Below are positions 35,735-47,900 of a DNA stretch of 64,000 nucleotides, in pieces. This DNA comes from Yamagishiella unicocca (lineage: Eukaryota > Chlorophyta > Chlorophyceae > Chlamydomonadales > Volvocaceae). The notes beneath the pieces were generated by a model that did not search any database, had not been told where the DNA came from, and saw only the letters and a program-made list of their open reading frames with translations. Within the stretch, counting starts at the first letter, position 1. Every line of letters begins with the position of its first letter. The stretch spans positions 408,968 through 472,967 of the forward strand of contig BDSL01000087.1 of assembly GCA_003116995.1 (NCBI GenBank), in the 5' to 3' direction. The position numbers and the translations under genes were made by a program.

Positions 35735-38555
35735 ATGGAGGGATTGACGGCTGATCAAGCCACAACCAGAGCGGGGCGCATCGTAAAAAAGCTGTCATAT
35801 GTAGAGCCTTGGGCACAAAAGTCAGAAACGTCGGAAGGCTCGCAAACGGACGCAGACGATCCGAATTCGTCAGAGACCGAGGAGTTCGAGGACAAGGTTG
35901 TGGACGAGTGTCCGCGACAGAAGCCGAAGGGAACGAGTTGCAAACGCGTCGTCGAGGTATGAGTTTTCTCACTTACGCGGAGTCGCGGACGCCAGCGATG
36001 TTATCAATTCAGTAATTGGTATCGCAGCAACTCGGGATCATAGGACAAATGGAGACGCTCGGTTGACGCGACTGGCGTCGTCCACTCCAAAGGCTGGATG
36101 CGCGCCAGACGTTCCTGGCATGGAAGATTTTGCTGCAGCCATGGAGGCCGCTCAGAAAGCAGCTCAGCAGAAGCAAAGTAAGATCCTGTGTTCGATCCTA
36201 ACGCCATTTTGCTATTCTGTTGGATACGTGCGGGTGAACTTAATGTTATCATGATGCCCCCCCACACCCACACGAATGCGTGCGTGCCCTTCCCCCAGTG
36301 GCACGTGCTCTAAACGGCCAGAGACTCCCGGGCGGCAAAGGCCGCATCCCCGGCTTTAAGCCGCTGGCGCGTGCGGCACGGCTCGAGCACAGTGTCCTTA
36401 CGGCACCAGGGCAAATAGGTCTGCTCAGCAGGATGGCCAGGAAAGAGCGGTGCGTGGTGTCCACCTTGCACTACGTGGCTGACGACGGGCAGTCTAAGTC
36501 GCTGTACGGGTACTCGATGTACGGGTACTCGATGCCGACAAGCCTCGTGAACACCCTGACGGGGCCACCATTGCGGCATCAGATAAGCCAGGGCCGTCAT
36601 CGCCCTGTGAGTTGTTGACACCCTCGAGGGGCGCCTAGGCTGTTAACATAGACGCTTATTCACGATCATCATGTAATGCTAGTCTTGCGTGCTGGCTTTC
36701 AAACGTCTGTTGTACATATCGACATCACTCATCACGCACCCTCCCTATTGTTTGTTGTACGTACCACATATCATGCCATGCATCACGCACTCTACCTCGT
36801 GTCTGTTGGTCGAATCACGTTATCATTTATCACGCGCCTTACGTCTGCTCCACTTGCCCACAGGCGATGGACTGGGCCCTTCAAGGGAAAAGGCCGCCGC
36901 AGGCTCTCCCTATGCATCACGGTCACCAAGCATGCGCGGGGGTCCTACAGTTCAGAGTGAGTAAAATGCCAAACCTCTGCAATGTCCCACACTCTGCTAC
37001 CTTTTACACTGAAGGCCATCGCCATGAGTGAGTAAAATGCCAAACCTCTGCAATGTCCCACACTCGGCTACCTTTTACACTGAAGGCCATGGCCATGGCG
37101 TGTTCCCGGCGTTACTGTGAACCAAAAGGGTGTAAGGATGTGGTTTGATTGAGGCCGTCTTCGCAATGTGAACCCTTGCCACAGGTATCATCGCCGAGCT
37201 GGAACTGTTCAGCTCGAAGGCGCAGCGCAGCTTGGCTTCAGCGGTGAGACCCGGCAAGGCCCCATCATGGTGGCCTCTGGGCGTTCGTTTCCTGCCATCA
37301 AGCAGCGCAAACAAGGTAAGCTTAGGCGAGTACTTGATCACCACGCTAGCGGATATTGCCATTGGTACGAACATCACCTGATTGGAACACCATTACTTGC
37401 AGGAACAGCTGCTTCCCCTGCTAAACGTCATTTTCGAAGCTGCCTTGAGCCGCAAGCACGAGGGCTGCAATCCTGACATGGTGCTGGGTCGGCTGCGGGG
37501 CCTCAAGTGAGTCCAGGGGAAACTGTGAACATGTTTGTTCATGACGCACTCATTTGATGCGTAGAGGTACAGTGGAACCTGTGAACATGTTTGTTCATGA
37601 CGCACTCATTTGATGCGTAGAGTTACAGTGGAAACTATGAACATGTTCTTTCACGGTGCAATCATTTGATGCGTAGAGGTACAGTGGAAACTGTGAACAT
37701 GTTCTTTCACGGTGCAATCATTTGATGCGTAGAGGTACAGTGAAAACCACCTCCTTACCCGAATATCGGGGTCCGATAGCTGAGTGGCGAGGGTCCAGGC
37801 AGCGTGATCATCATCGACCAGAAGCATGGCGATGTAGTCGAGGTTCCGCCGGGCTGGGCGCACCAGGTGACGAACCTGCACGCCTGCGTCAAGGTGGCGT
37901 TCATCGACCAGAAGCATGGCGATGTAGTCGAGGTGCCGCCGGGCTGGGCGCACCAGGTGACGAACCTGCACGCCTGCGTCAAGGTGGCGTTTGACCACCA
38001 CAAACTGTGCGAGGTGACGGCGCACTACGAGCTGCTGCACCTGATCCGCCACATCGACGCCACCCTGCCGAAGGACGCGGTGGTCACGGCCACGATGCTG
38101 CTGCTGGAGGACACGCCGCAGGTGGAGGTGGCGATGCTGGACGCCCTGTCGCACCTGGCGCTGCACAGCCGGCAGGGCGCCAAGCTCCCGGTGGCCACAG
38201 CGGCTCCGGAGCCCAACGAACAAGCAGCCCAGCAAGAAGGCGAAGGGTGCTATACTCGTATAAACGCAACGTTGCCCCTCCATTGTGCTTTGTGTATGAA
38301 TAACATGTACTCATTGTTGTTTCGCACACAAGCACTTGAGCCATCAAGTCATCTTGGGCTCTGCATCTGTGGGATGTAGGGAAGGAGAGTGAGGCATTGA
38401 CGGAAGAGGAGGTGCAAAAAGTAGCGCAGTACCCTGAGGCGTGCGGTCTTCAGGCTAACAAGGCCGGGAAGTTCGTGGCGAAGGATAAGGCCAGCGCTGC
38501 CGTGATCGCAATGTGTCGGGTCAGGGAGCTGCAGGGTGCCCAGGTCGCCCGGTAG
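35735..38555 (+). CDS. Gene with a JmjC-like cupin end (exon model partly tentative)
   Basis: The first exon, 35735-35956 (ATG at 35735), is acidic. Later blocks: about 36009-36177 (MEDFAAAMEAAQKAAQQ), from 36299 (ALNGQRLPGGKGRIPGFKPL), about 36495-36606, 36864-36956, 37185-37243 (IIAELELFSSKAQRSLASA), 37403-37506 (EQLLPLLNVIFEAALS), from 37803, and a last exon about 38383-38555. Junctions from 36606 to 37803 agree in phase. The exon at 37803 encodes DVVEVPPGWAHQVTNL and CVKVAF, matching the C-terminal strand of JmjC Fe(II)/2-oxoglutarate oxygenases (usual pattern P-a-G-x-x-H-Q-V-x-N-L). The block is present twice in tandem. I did not find the upstream HxD/E iron motif, so catalytic activity is doubtful; a degenerate demethylase relative is likely. 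Confidence 0.55.
36955..37096. repeat. 71-bp tandem duplication that includes a splice donor
   Basis: The block gagtgagtaaaatgccaaac starts at 36955 and again at 37026. The first copy carries the donor used after exon 36864-36956; the second copy repeats the same GTGAGT. Confidence 0.85.
37515..37745. repeat. 56-bp tandem repeat, 4 copies, intronic
   Basis: The marker ct(g/a)tgaacatgtt recurs at 37523, 37579, 37635 and 37691. It sits in the intron before the cupin exon of the JmjC-like gene. Confidence 0.9.
37813..37992 (+). repeat. In-frame 90-bp tandem duplication inside the cupin exon
   Basis: Two copies of a 30-codon block (from IDQKHGDVVEVPPGW to CVKVAF) start at 37813 and 37903. I saw a single base difference between them (gttccg/gtgccg). 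The frame stays open. Confidence 0.95.
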
Positions 38556-38681
38556 CGTTCTGTCGGTCGCGAGATGAGAAGTAGAGTTTCACGGGGGGCC
38601 CCACGGGGCAACACACGGGTGAAAAAGCAGTGCTTTGGATGCACTGATACACAGGATGGACTACGATCCGGACTCAGGAGG

Positions 38682-38686
38682 TTACA
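38682..38686 (-). terminator. Candidate polyadenylation signal of the channel gene
   Basis: TTACA on the plus strand lies 122 bp beyond the channel stop at 38808. Confidence 0.5.
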
Positions 38687-38807
38687 AAACGGAGCGTATC
38701 AGGTGTAGCATTCCTGCTTAAACGATCCTACGTTCCCTTGCCTGCCCTTGCCGCAAAAGAACGGCGCTGGCAACTGCCCGTGCACCAACACAGGAACCTG
38801 GCCCACC

Positions 38808-41800
38808 TCAAACCATGCCATCATCCTTAATTTCAGCGCGAGCGCCTGCCACCTCCGCACCTGTGTGGTGCAGCCAGCCGCTGCCACTGCCGCCATTCCC
38901 CACCGGCCCGACACCTGCGCTGCTAACCTGGGTAACATGCTCGTCGCCAGCGCAGCTGCCCTGCCGGCCTAGCTTGCCACCGTCGCCGCTGCCTCCACTG
39001 CCCCCGCCTACGTCGCCGCTGCCTGGCTTGACACCGTTGTTCACGGCGCCTTGCCCCCAACCCGCCGCGATCTGGGCGCCCTTCAACGCCGAGCGGAAGT
39101 ACCAGCGTCCTCCTCCTCCGCCCGTAGCCTGCTGGCTGTAGCGCCATCCGCCGCCACCTTCAGCACCGTTGCCGTCGGGCCCCAGCACGTCCGCCGGGTC
39201 GAAGCTGTAGCAGCGCCACACCATGGCCGCCAGTTCCTCACAGCTCGCCTCGTGCCAGCGGTACGCCCGGACGCGGTGCAGCGGCCACGGCCACGTGAGC
39301 GCGCACAGGCGCTGGAAGCTGGGGGTGGCTCTCAAGGTGTGCAGCGAGGCCAGGAGCTGGTCGTGGGTGAGCGGCGCGTCGATGCTGTGCGGCGGCGTTT
39401 CCTTGGCGTTGTTGTTGGGGTGCTTGGGGCGGGACTTGAAGGGGTCGCGCAGCCAGGGTGAGCGTAGCTTGAAGTGCCAGTTGAGAAAGAAGGTGTAGTA
39501 ACCCTGCGGGGGTGAGGATTGGAGAGGGGAGGGGTATAGGGGCTGAACGACGTGGGCATGGACGATGGTGGTGGGAGCAAGCACGAGAAGTAACACGAGG
39601 TGAAATCAGACGGCGAACTAAGGGGCTGTACAGATCAACAGAAGCTATGGTACGAGCCCTCCTGTCGCCCCTCTGGTTTCTCCCATACACTTCACTCGGT
39701 ATCTGTCAACCCCGCCGCTTCACCCTTCTCAACCATTTTTGGGCTGAGAGCTCCCCGAGTGAAGCGACTCAGGGCGAGCGAAGCGACTCAGGGGGGGGCA
39801 TGATCACCCCTGTCCGTGCGTGCGTGCGTGCCTGTGTCTGCCATGTGAGCCATGTTCATTACACTCATGCCTGAGAGCCAGGCGAGTAGTGGAGCACTGT
39901 GGCAGCAATCCCAAGTCCCAACACAGCCCAATGCCGCCGTGCAGGCTCTTGCATGTCATCCAGGGGCAGCCACACCGGGGTTCGCCCCTTGTCCCTTTCG
40001 GGGGGGCATGTCCGCCACGCGGGTATCACTCGGCTCCTGGGCTGAGTCATAGGCCAAGCTATGTCGACGGCATTAAGCCCGGGGAACTATAGCGCGAGTT
40101 TTCACCGACTTGCTGAGCCACGCCTGTCGCCGGTCCTGAATGCCCGAGGAGCCCTGAGGTCGCTCCCGCCCTGCGCTTTGCCCGATAACGTGGGGCATTC
40201 AGGAAAGCGTTGAGATTGGGCGAGGGCTAGGCACTGCTTGGGTTATGTGGCAAGGGAGCCTGTGACGCGTAGATGATGTGTGGAATACCGACCCGAGGGG
40301 GTCTCCGTAAGCGGTTACTACAAAGGCTTGAAGTACAGCTGGGAATCAGCAACACTGGACCGAAACGGGGTACCCTATGTAAAGTATGAGCGGGAGGTGG
40401 GTAGGCGGTGCCGTATACTGCCCCCCGGAGAGTACAGCATGCCACACTTCCGATGACAGCCTTGCTCTCAATCTACGTATACAGATATGCTGAAGCAGCC
40501 TTGCTCTCAATCTACGTATACAGATATGCTGAAGGTTTGAATCTAGCAGACTCGCTGGCTGACGAAGAGACGTTTGAATGCTTTGGCCCGGCGATTGAAG
40601 CTGCTGTTCACAGAAAGACGTTGCTCGAGGTTCCTGGTATTTATATTGGTGACAAACTTCTGGAGGCTTAAACACTAAATGATCCTTGGCCACCTGGTAT
40701 CGGAGGGTAACCGACTCGGGCCAGGTTACGTGCTCAAGCAGGGGCACAGCTTCTTTTCATGGCTTCAATCTTCTATTTACGGCTTCATACTTAAAACTCC
40801 CAATAATAGCAATGGACGTCGACGCGAAACGTGGCGAAAGATTTTGCGGCATCATGAGGTTGAAGAGTCCGGACTGCGCGAAGAGAGGATCCACTGCCGG
40901 CAACTCCATAACGATTAGCATAGACGTCGATGTATGATACGTTCGTGGTTGTTGGGAGGCAGCGGCTTTAAGTCGTGCTACACCCAGGTCGCTGTCCATG
41001 GTCGCCGGAGTTGCCAGACATTAACGTTGGTGCAAAAAAATTACAATGTATGCGCTTCATCGATAATTGACCTTGGCCGACTGTAACTGGGGGGTTACCG
41101 AGCAAGGCAGGGTTACCGGGCGAGCTGAGGGAGGGATTACCCTGGGTCAGCCAGGGTAACACTGGGCCGGACTGCCATAGGGCCCGCGTGCTGGGCCTTG
41201 GCCATGTCCCCAAGCCCCGAGCTCATGCCTCGTCGGCGATGGGGCGGAAGTCACCCATCAATTCTACGGAGGCTCATCCTATTTTCCAGCGGTACAAATT
41301 TGACACTCCTTGTGCCCTGAGAAGCGCGCCATGGTTTGCGTCCCCGTCCATGTGCCCCTCCGTCCCCGCCCACCTACCTGCAGCGCCTGCGCCTCGGAGG
41401 TGCACGCGATGGCCCACCGCTTGAAGTAGAGCGAGAACGTCGAGGTGGGCCACTCGTCCAGCGCGATGAAAATGTGGATCCACCTGTGTGTGTGGGGGGG
41501 GAGCGACGGGGGGGAGGCAATCCGTCGGTTTGAGCACAGACATTGGCTGGACATGAACACCATGGCCAGGCACAAGAGCGAGGACCCGTGCTTTGTAGCG
41601 GTGCCCAGACTCCATGTGCCCGAAGCGAACCGGGACACAAGGGCACTGACACTGCGAGTCTGTGGGAGTACTGCATTTAAGCACTACTGCCAACTCACCG
41701 CATCCGGCGCCACAGGCGATAGTAGGCGTACACGGGGTACCAGGTTAGGCGGATGATCATCACAAATACGAAGCTGGCATCGGCGCCGCCCTCCAGCAAG

Positions 41801-44800
41801 TTCGCCTCGTCGTAGGCCACCGCCACGATAGCAAGCAGGATGTTCTGCACCAGCACGAACAGCATGATGACCGCGATCCAGAACACGGCGTCCTGCGCGT
41901 AGGGCGGGGCAGGCAGGGAGGCAGGCAAGGAGGGCGGGCGGGAGGGAGGGTTAAATGGGTGGACGACGACAGCTGCACTGCAGGATGAGCGGCTTGAAGC
42001 ACCTTTGTTCGTTGGTGGGAGGCCCGTGGTGTCATGCATGCATGCTCACGGCGGCGCGGACGTCCCGAGTCATCAGGCTCTCATTGTATGATGCCCACTC
42101 ACGACCCACAAGTAGCAACCTCTCTAGCCACGCGCCTGCACGGTGGTCAGCAGGGCTGTCTTGGGCACGTCGCTGTTCACAAACTCGTCGTAGCTGTAGA
42201 AGCCCATCATCAGCTTGGCCAGGGCAGAGAAGGCGGTGGAGGGGTAGGTGAGGTCGGGCTGCACGCCGGGCAGCTGCGTGGTAGCCAGGCAGAACATGCC
42301 TGCGCGCGAGTGCGAAGGAGATGTACTGTAAGCGGCAGAACGCACTGCGACGAATGACCCTAGCAGGCAGGCAGGTGCGGAAGAGGGCGTGGGTAGTAGG
42401 ACGGTGACGTGCTGGCAGTGACAAACGGCACGCCAGCAGGAGTGCTGCAGCGTGCGCAGCGTGTGTTTGCACCACCCTAGCCTTACCGATGAGGAGAAAG
42501 ATGAAGGCGAAGAAGACCAGGAAGTCCAGGATTGCCCTCCACGCGGCGGACAGCACGCGCAGGTACAGGCGCAGGCCGGGGTGCACTCGGAAGTAGGGGT
42601 ACAGCGACAGGCCAGTGAGCAGAATGACCAGTGCCCCGAGCTGTGGTTAGCAGGCGCAGCGACGTGGCGCGCGGCGAATCAGTGAGTGAGTGAGTGAGGA
42701 CGCATGGAGACGAGCGCCGCGGTGTGGAGGAGTTCAGGTACATGCAGCCCGCCGCTGCTGCCCGCCCGGCGCTGGCCGCCCGCCCCGGCCTGGCTGGCGG
42801 CCACGCGGCGGAGCATGCACACGCCCACAGCACCGCACCGCACCTGGTACCAGGCGCCCGTCACGCAGCCCCACAGCAGCAGCAGGTTCAGGTTGTGCTG
42901 GTCGCCCAGCGCCGACTGCAGGTCGCCCGCGCCCGTGAAGAAGCCGCCACCATGCGTCTGGACCAGCAGCACCAGATACCACACAACCCACGCCAGCGCA
43001 ACGCACAGGGCAGAGAGCTCCAGCCTGCGATCGAAGAGCAGGAACTACACGACTCAAGCCTGAAATTGAGTAGCACGGTCGGCATGACGACGGACGACCA
43101 TGCGGAGGGCAGGGTAGGGCGTGGCCAATAAATAAATGATGACGCCTTTCCAGCAGTCAGGGCGTGGATTAAGGGAGCCGACGGGGTGTGGGGGGTTCAG
43201 GCCCAGTACCCGCCTGCAGGGCGTGGCCACTCACAAGTTCCAGAGGCTGTACGTCAGGTAGGTGGTCAGGCACCACAGCCAGCCGGCCTTGCGCCGCGGC
43301 TCCTCGCCCGGCCGCCCGCTGGCGCGCTCGCCCTCCGCCTTCCAGTCATGCATGCGCTGAAGGTCGTAAAGCCACACCGACCGCGCAAACACCCCCGAGT
43401 AGCCAGCAGTGAACACCAACACCGCCACCATTAGCACGACGGTCTCAGCCGACGTGAGCTGGTCGGCGTACAGGTCCAGCGTGGAGACGTACAGAGACAC
43501 CACCTGCTCGGCGCTGCTGCGGTGTGCGGTCAAGCCCACCCAGGCGTTCTTGCCGGGGTGCAAGCTGTAGTCGCACACCACCTCGAGTGCCAGCATGCGG
43601 CCGTAGCGCGCCAGCACGTCCGCGTCCGCCGCGAGCTCGCGGATGCGGTCAAGCGCCACGGTAGTGTCATTCTCCCTCGAGCTGAACACCACGGCGGAGG
43701 ACAGCCGCTGCGGGTCGGTGCGGGCGTTGTAGTACAGGTAGGCGGGCGCGTTGTCCATGGGGGCCCACAGTGTCGAAGCCAGCGCCGCGCCGTCCATGGC
43801 GGCGCAGGGCAGGCTTTCTGCTGTGCCGACGCAGTTCGACTCCATGTCGACCACAACCCGCAGGAACTGCAGCTGGGAGTACTCCCCGATCGCCGCCACC
43901 TGATGTGCGCTGTTGGCGGCGCTGGCACTGATGTTAGCAAGGAGCGATTCGCCAAAGTCGAACATGTACGAGGCCGCGTCCGACATCGAAGCCTGTGATT
44001 TAAACTGCCGCTGCTGCCACTCGGTGGATCCGAACTGCGACAGTTGATCTACCATGCTGGCCGAGTTGACAATCTGCGGCCGGCTGTAGCATGAGAAAAA
44101 TGTGGACACCACCAGGATCCAGTAGATGACGCGCAGTGTGAGGTATCTGCACGTGCGTGGGGTGGGCGGTTAGCAGGGGAACCCAGGGGCTTGGACGAGA
44201 TATCTAGGGGGAATGGTGTTTATTTGGCAATGACACACGGCAACTACATACTTTGGGCCGCAGCCCATCCATTATTGCACGCCGCTGCGCTGTTGAAGGG
44301 GAGCCGAAAACATGCAAGTGGCATGCATTGTTTAAGCGAACTTGCGGCTCGGCCTATCATAAATCCCTGTGCCAATCCCTGTGCGACCAGAACCTAAAAT
44401 TATAGTTTGGGGCCGTAAAACCCGTAGCTCGGTGCCGAAATTAACATAGGCAGCAGCACCACGGCTTCGCTGGCTCGCGAGCAAATCAAACCGCAAACTA
44501 AACATTTTGGCTACATTGAACATAATGCATTGTATTTCGCTTTGAAGGCGATGGGCCCGCGTGGCGACTAAAACAAGCGACTAAAGTTCGCACGCCGGGC
44601 CTTGTAAGCCAGGCAGACTCTCACCCGAAGCCATAATACTCATAAGTTTCCAAAGCGGCTTTGCCTAGGTTGACAAGCAGGTGGACCGGCTCCTCCATGT
44701 CCACACGGCGCTTTGCCGCCTCGGGCGCCACCTTGGCGCCCATCACAAGGTCTCGGATGCTGTTGAGCTTTAGTGCTTCGACAAGGACTGGGAAAGATTC

Positions 44801-44878
44801 CAGCACTGACACGTGGACTTGTCCCCTATATACATGTTTACGTAGGAAGTCAGCTAAGTCTCCCGGTAAGGCGTCATA
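38808..44878 (-). CDS. Polycystin/PKD2-like cation channel, 5' end not found
   Basis: Eight exons in phase: 44878-44625, 44146-43235, 43024-42844, 42640-42487, 42299-42142, 41892-41699, 41483-41378, 39503-38808 (884 codons). Membrane segment 1 is in YLTLRVIYWILVVSTFF. A long domain follows, in the position of the polycystin (TOP) extracellular domain. Later segments include ETVVLMVAVLVFTAGYSGV, ALCVALAWVVWYLVLLV and LDFLVFFAFIFLLIG (S5), a pore helix region (AFSALAKLMMGFYSYDEF), and S6 (WIAVIMLFVLVQNILLAIVA). This order fits TRPP channels, which act as non-selective cation channels in cilia and other membranes. The tail is Gly/Ser-rich. Intron 7 is unusually long (1.9 kb). The first exon begins at a weak acceptor next to an in-frame stop, about 75 bp from the satellite, so the true N terminus may be missing or displaced. 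Confidence 0.85.
39504..41377. other. Large intron 7 of the channel gene, with small repeats and one ORF
   Basis: It contains a 39-bp in-frame tandem duplication (40458 and 40497) at the head of a plus-strand frame. That frame ends at about 40671 and contains LADSLADEETFECFGPAIEAA. The frame reads like protein but starts nowhere convincing. Further along are four short gttaccg/ggttacc-type repeats (41090-41160). An inserted fragment of another gene or element is possible. Confidence 0.45.
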
Positions 44879-44954
44879 CTCGGCATGGGATCATACGACA
44901 TATGGCATGCCACATATTATAGGACGGGCAAATTTTCGGTGTTATGTTTCAGCC

Positions 44955-47900
44955 GGCAGGAAGAGGGTAAGTGCCCGATTGTTTTCGTACGTAACCCTAT
45001 GCTTCCACCGCCGCGCCCAACTAGTATCTAGTATGATAGTACAGAGCTGGTGTGGCGCGGGGGATGGTCTGGCTTGAATTAGAATAGCAATCCCGCTTTC
45101 GGTGGTTCAGGCGCTCCCTTGCTGCTAGCGGGGCTGGAAGAGGGAAAGCGCCCGATTGTTTTCGTACGTAACCCTATGCTTCCACCTCGGTGGTCCAAGC
45201 GCTCCCTTGCTGCTAGCGGGGCTGGAAGAGGGTAAGTGCCCGATTGTTTTCGTACGTAACCCCATGCTTCCACCGCCGCTCCCAACTAGTATCTAGTATG
45301 ATAGTACAGAGCTGGTGTGGCGCGGGGGATGGTCTGGCTTGAATTAGAATAGCAATCCCGCTTTCGGTGGTTCAGGCGCTCCCTTGCTGCTAGCGGGGCT
45401 GGAAGAGGGTAAGTGCCCGATTGTTTTCGTACGTAACCCCATGCTTCCACCGCCGCGCCCAACTAGTATCTAGTATGATAGTACAGAGCTGGTGTGGCGC
45501 GGGGGATGGTCTGGCTTGAATTAGAATAGCAATCCCGCTTTCGGTGGTTCAGGCGCTCCCTTGCTGCTAGCGGGGCTGGAAGAGGGTAAGTGCCCGATTG
45601 TTTTCGTACGTAACCCTATGCTTCCACCGCCGCGCCCAACTAGTATCTAGTATGATAGTACAGAGCTGGTGTGGCGCGGGGGATGGTCTGGCTTGAATTA
45701 GAATAGCAATCCCGCTTTCGGTGGTTCAGGCGCTCCCTTGCTGCTAGCGGGGCTGGAAGAGGGTAAGTGCCCGATTGTTTTCGTACGTAACCCCATGCTT
45801 CCACCGCCGCGCCCAACTAGTATCTAGTATGATAGTACAGAGCTGGTGTGGCGCGGGGGATGGTCTGGCTTGAATTAGAATAGCAATCCCGCTTTCGGTG
45901 GTTCAGGCGCTCCCTTGCTGCTAGCGGGGCTGGAAGAGGGTAAGTGCCCGATTGTTTTCGTACGTAACCCTATGCTTCCACCGCCACGCCCAACTAGTAT
46001 CTAGTATGATAGTACAGAGCTGGTGTGGCGCGGGGGATGGTCTGGCTTGAATTAGGATGGCAATCCCGCTTTCGGTGGTTCAGGCGCTCCCTTGCTGCTA
46101 GCGGGGCTGGAAGAGGGTAAGTGCCCGATTGTTTTCGTACGTAACCCTATGCTTCCACCGCCGCGCCTAACTAGTATCTAGTATGATAGTACAGAGCTGG
46201 TGTGGCGCGGGGGATGGTCTGGCTTGAATTAGAATAGCAATCCCGCTTTCGGTGGTTCAGGCGCTCCTTTGCTGCTAGCGGGGCTGGAAGAGGGTAAGTG
46301 CCCGATTGTTTTCGTACGTAACCCTATGCTTCCACCGCCGCGCCCAACTAGTATCTAGTATGATAGTACAGAGCTGGTGTGGCGCGGGGGATGGTCTGGC
46401 TTGAATTAGGATGGCAATCCCGCTTTCGGTGGTTCAGGCGCTCCCTTGCTGCTAGCGGGGCTGGAAGAGGGTAAGTGCCCGATTGTTTTCGTACGTAACC
46501 CCATGCTTCCACCGCCGCGCCCAACTAGTATCTAGTATGATAGTACAGAGCTGGTGTGGCGCGGGGGATGGTCTGGCTTGAATTAGGATGGCAATCCCGC
46601 TTTCGGTGGTTCAGGCGCTCCCTTGCTGCTAGCGGGGCTGGAAGAGGGTAAGTGCCCGATTGTTTTCGTACGTAACCCCATGCTTCCACCGCCGCGCCCA
46701 ACTAGTATCTAGTATGATAGTACAGAGCTGGTGTGGCGCGGGGGATGGTCTGGCTTGAATTAGGATGGCAATCCCGCTTTCGGTGGTTCAGGCGCTCCCT
46801 TGCTGCTAGCGGGGCTGGAAGAGGGTAAGTGCCCGATTGTTTTCGTACGTAACCCCATGCTTCCACCGCCGCGCCCAACTAGTATCTAGTATGATAGTAC
46901 AGAGCTGGTGTGGCGCGGGGGATGGTCTGGCTTGAATTAGGATGGCAATCCCGCTTTCGGTGGTTCAGGCGCTCCCTTGCTGCTAGCGGGGCTGGAAGAG
47001 GGTAAGTGCCCGATTGTTTTCGTACGTAACCCTATGCTTCCACCGCCGCGCCCAACTAGTATCTAGTATGATAGTACAGAGCTGGTGTGGCGCGGGGGAT
47101 GGTCTGGCTTGAATTAGGATGGCAATCCCGCTTTCGGTGGTTCAGGCGCTCCCTTGCTGCTAGCGGGGCTGGAAGAGGGTAAGTGCCCGATTGTTTTCGT
47201 ACGTAACCCTATGCTTCCACCGCCGCGCCCAACTAGTATCTAGTATGATAGTACAGAGCTGGTGTGGCGCGGGGGATGGTCTGGCTTGAATTAGGAGAGC
47301 AATCCCGCTTTCGGTGGTTCAGGCGCTCCCTTGCTGCTAGCGGGGCTGGAAGAGGGTAAGTGCCCGATTGTTTTCGTACGTAACCCTATGCTTCCACCGC
47401 CGCGCCCAACTAGTATCTAGTATGATAGTACAGAGCTGGTGTGGCGCGGGGGATGGTCTGGCTTGAATTAGGATGGCAATCCCGCTTTCGGTGGTTCAGG
47501 CGCTCCCTTGCTGCTAGCGGGGCTGGAAGAGGGTAAGTGCCCGATTGTTTTCGTACGTAACCCTATGCTTCCACCGCCGCGCCCAACTAGTATCTAGTAT
47601 GATAGTACAGAGCTGGTGTGGCGCGGGGGATGGTCTGGCTTGAATTAGGAGAGCAATCCCGCTTTCGGTGGTTCAGGCGCTCCCTTGCTGCTAGCGGGGC
47701 TGGAAGAGGGTAAGTGCCCGATTGTTTTCGTACGTAACCCTATGCTTCCACCGCCGCGCCCAACTAGTATCTAGTATGATAGTACAGAGCTGGTGTGGCG
47801 CGGGGGATGGTCTGGCTTGAATTAGAATAGCAATCCCGCTTTCGGTGGTTCAGGCGCTCCCTTGCTGCTAGCGGGGCTGGAAGAGGGTAAGTGCCCGATT

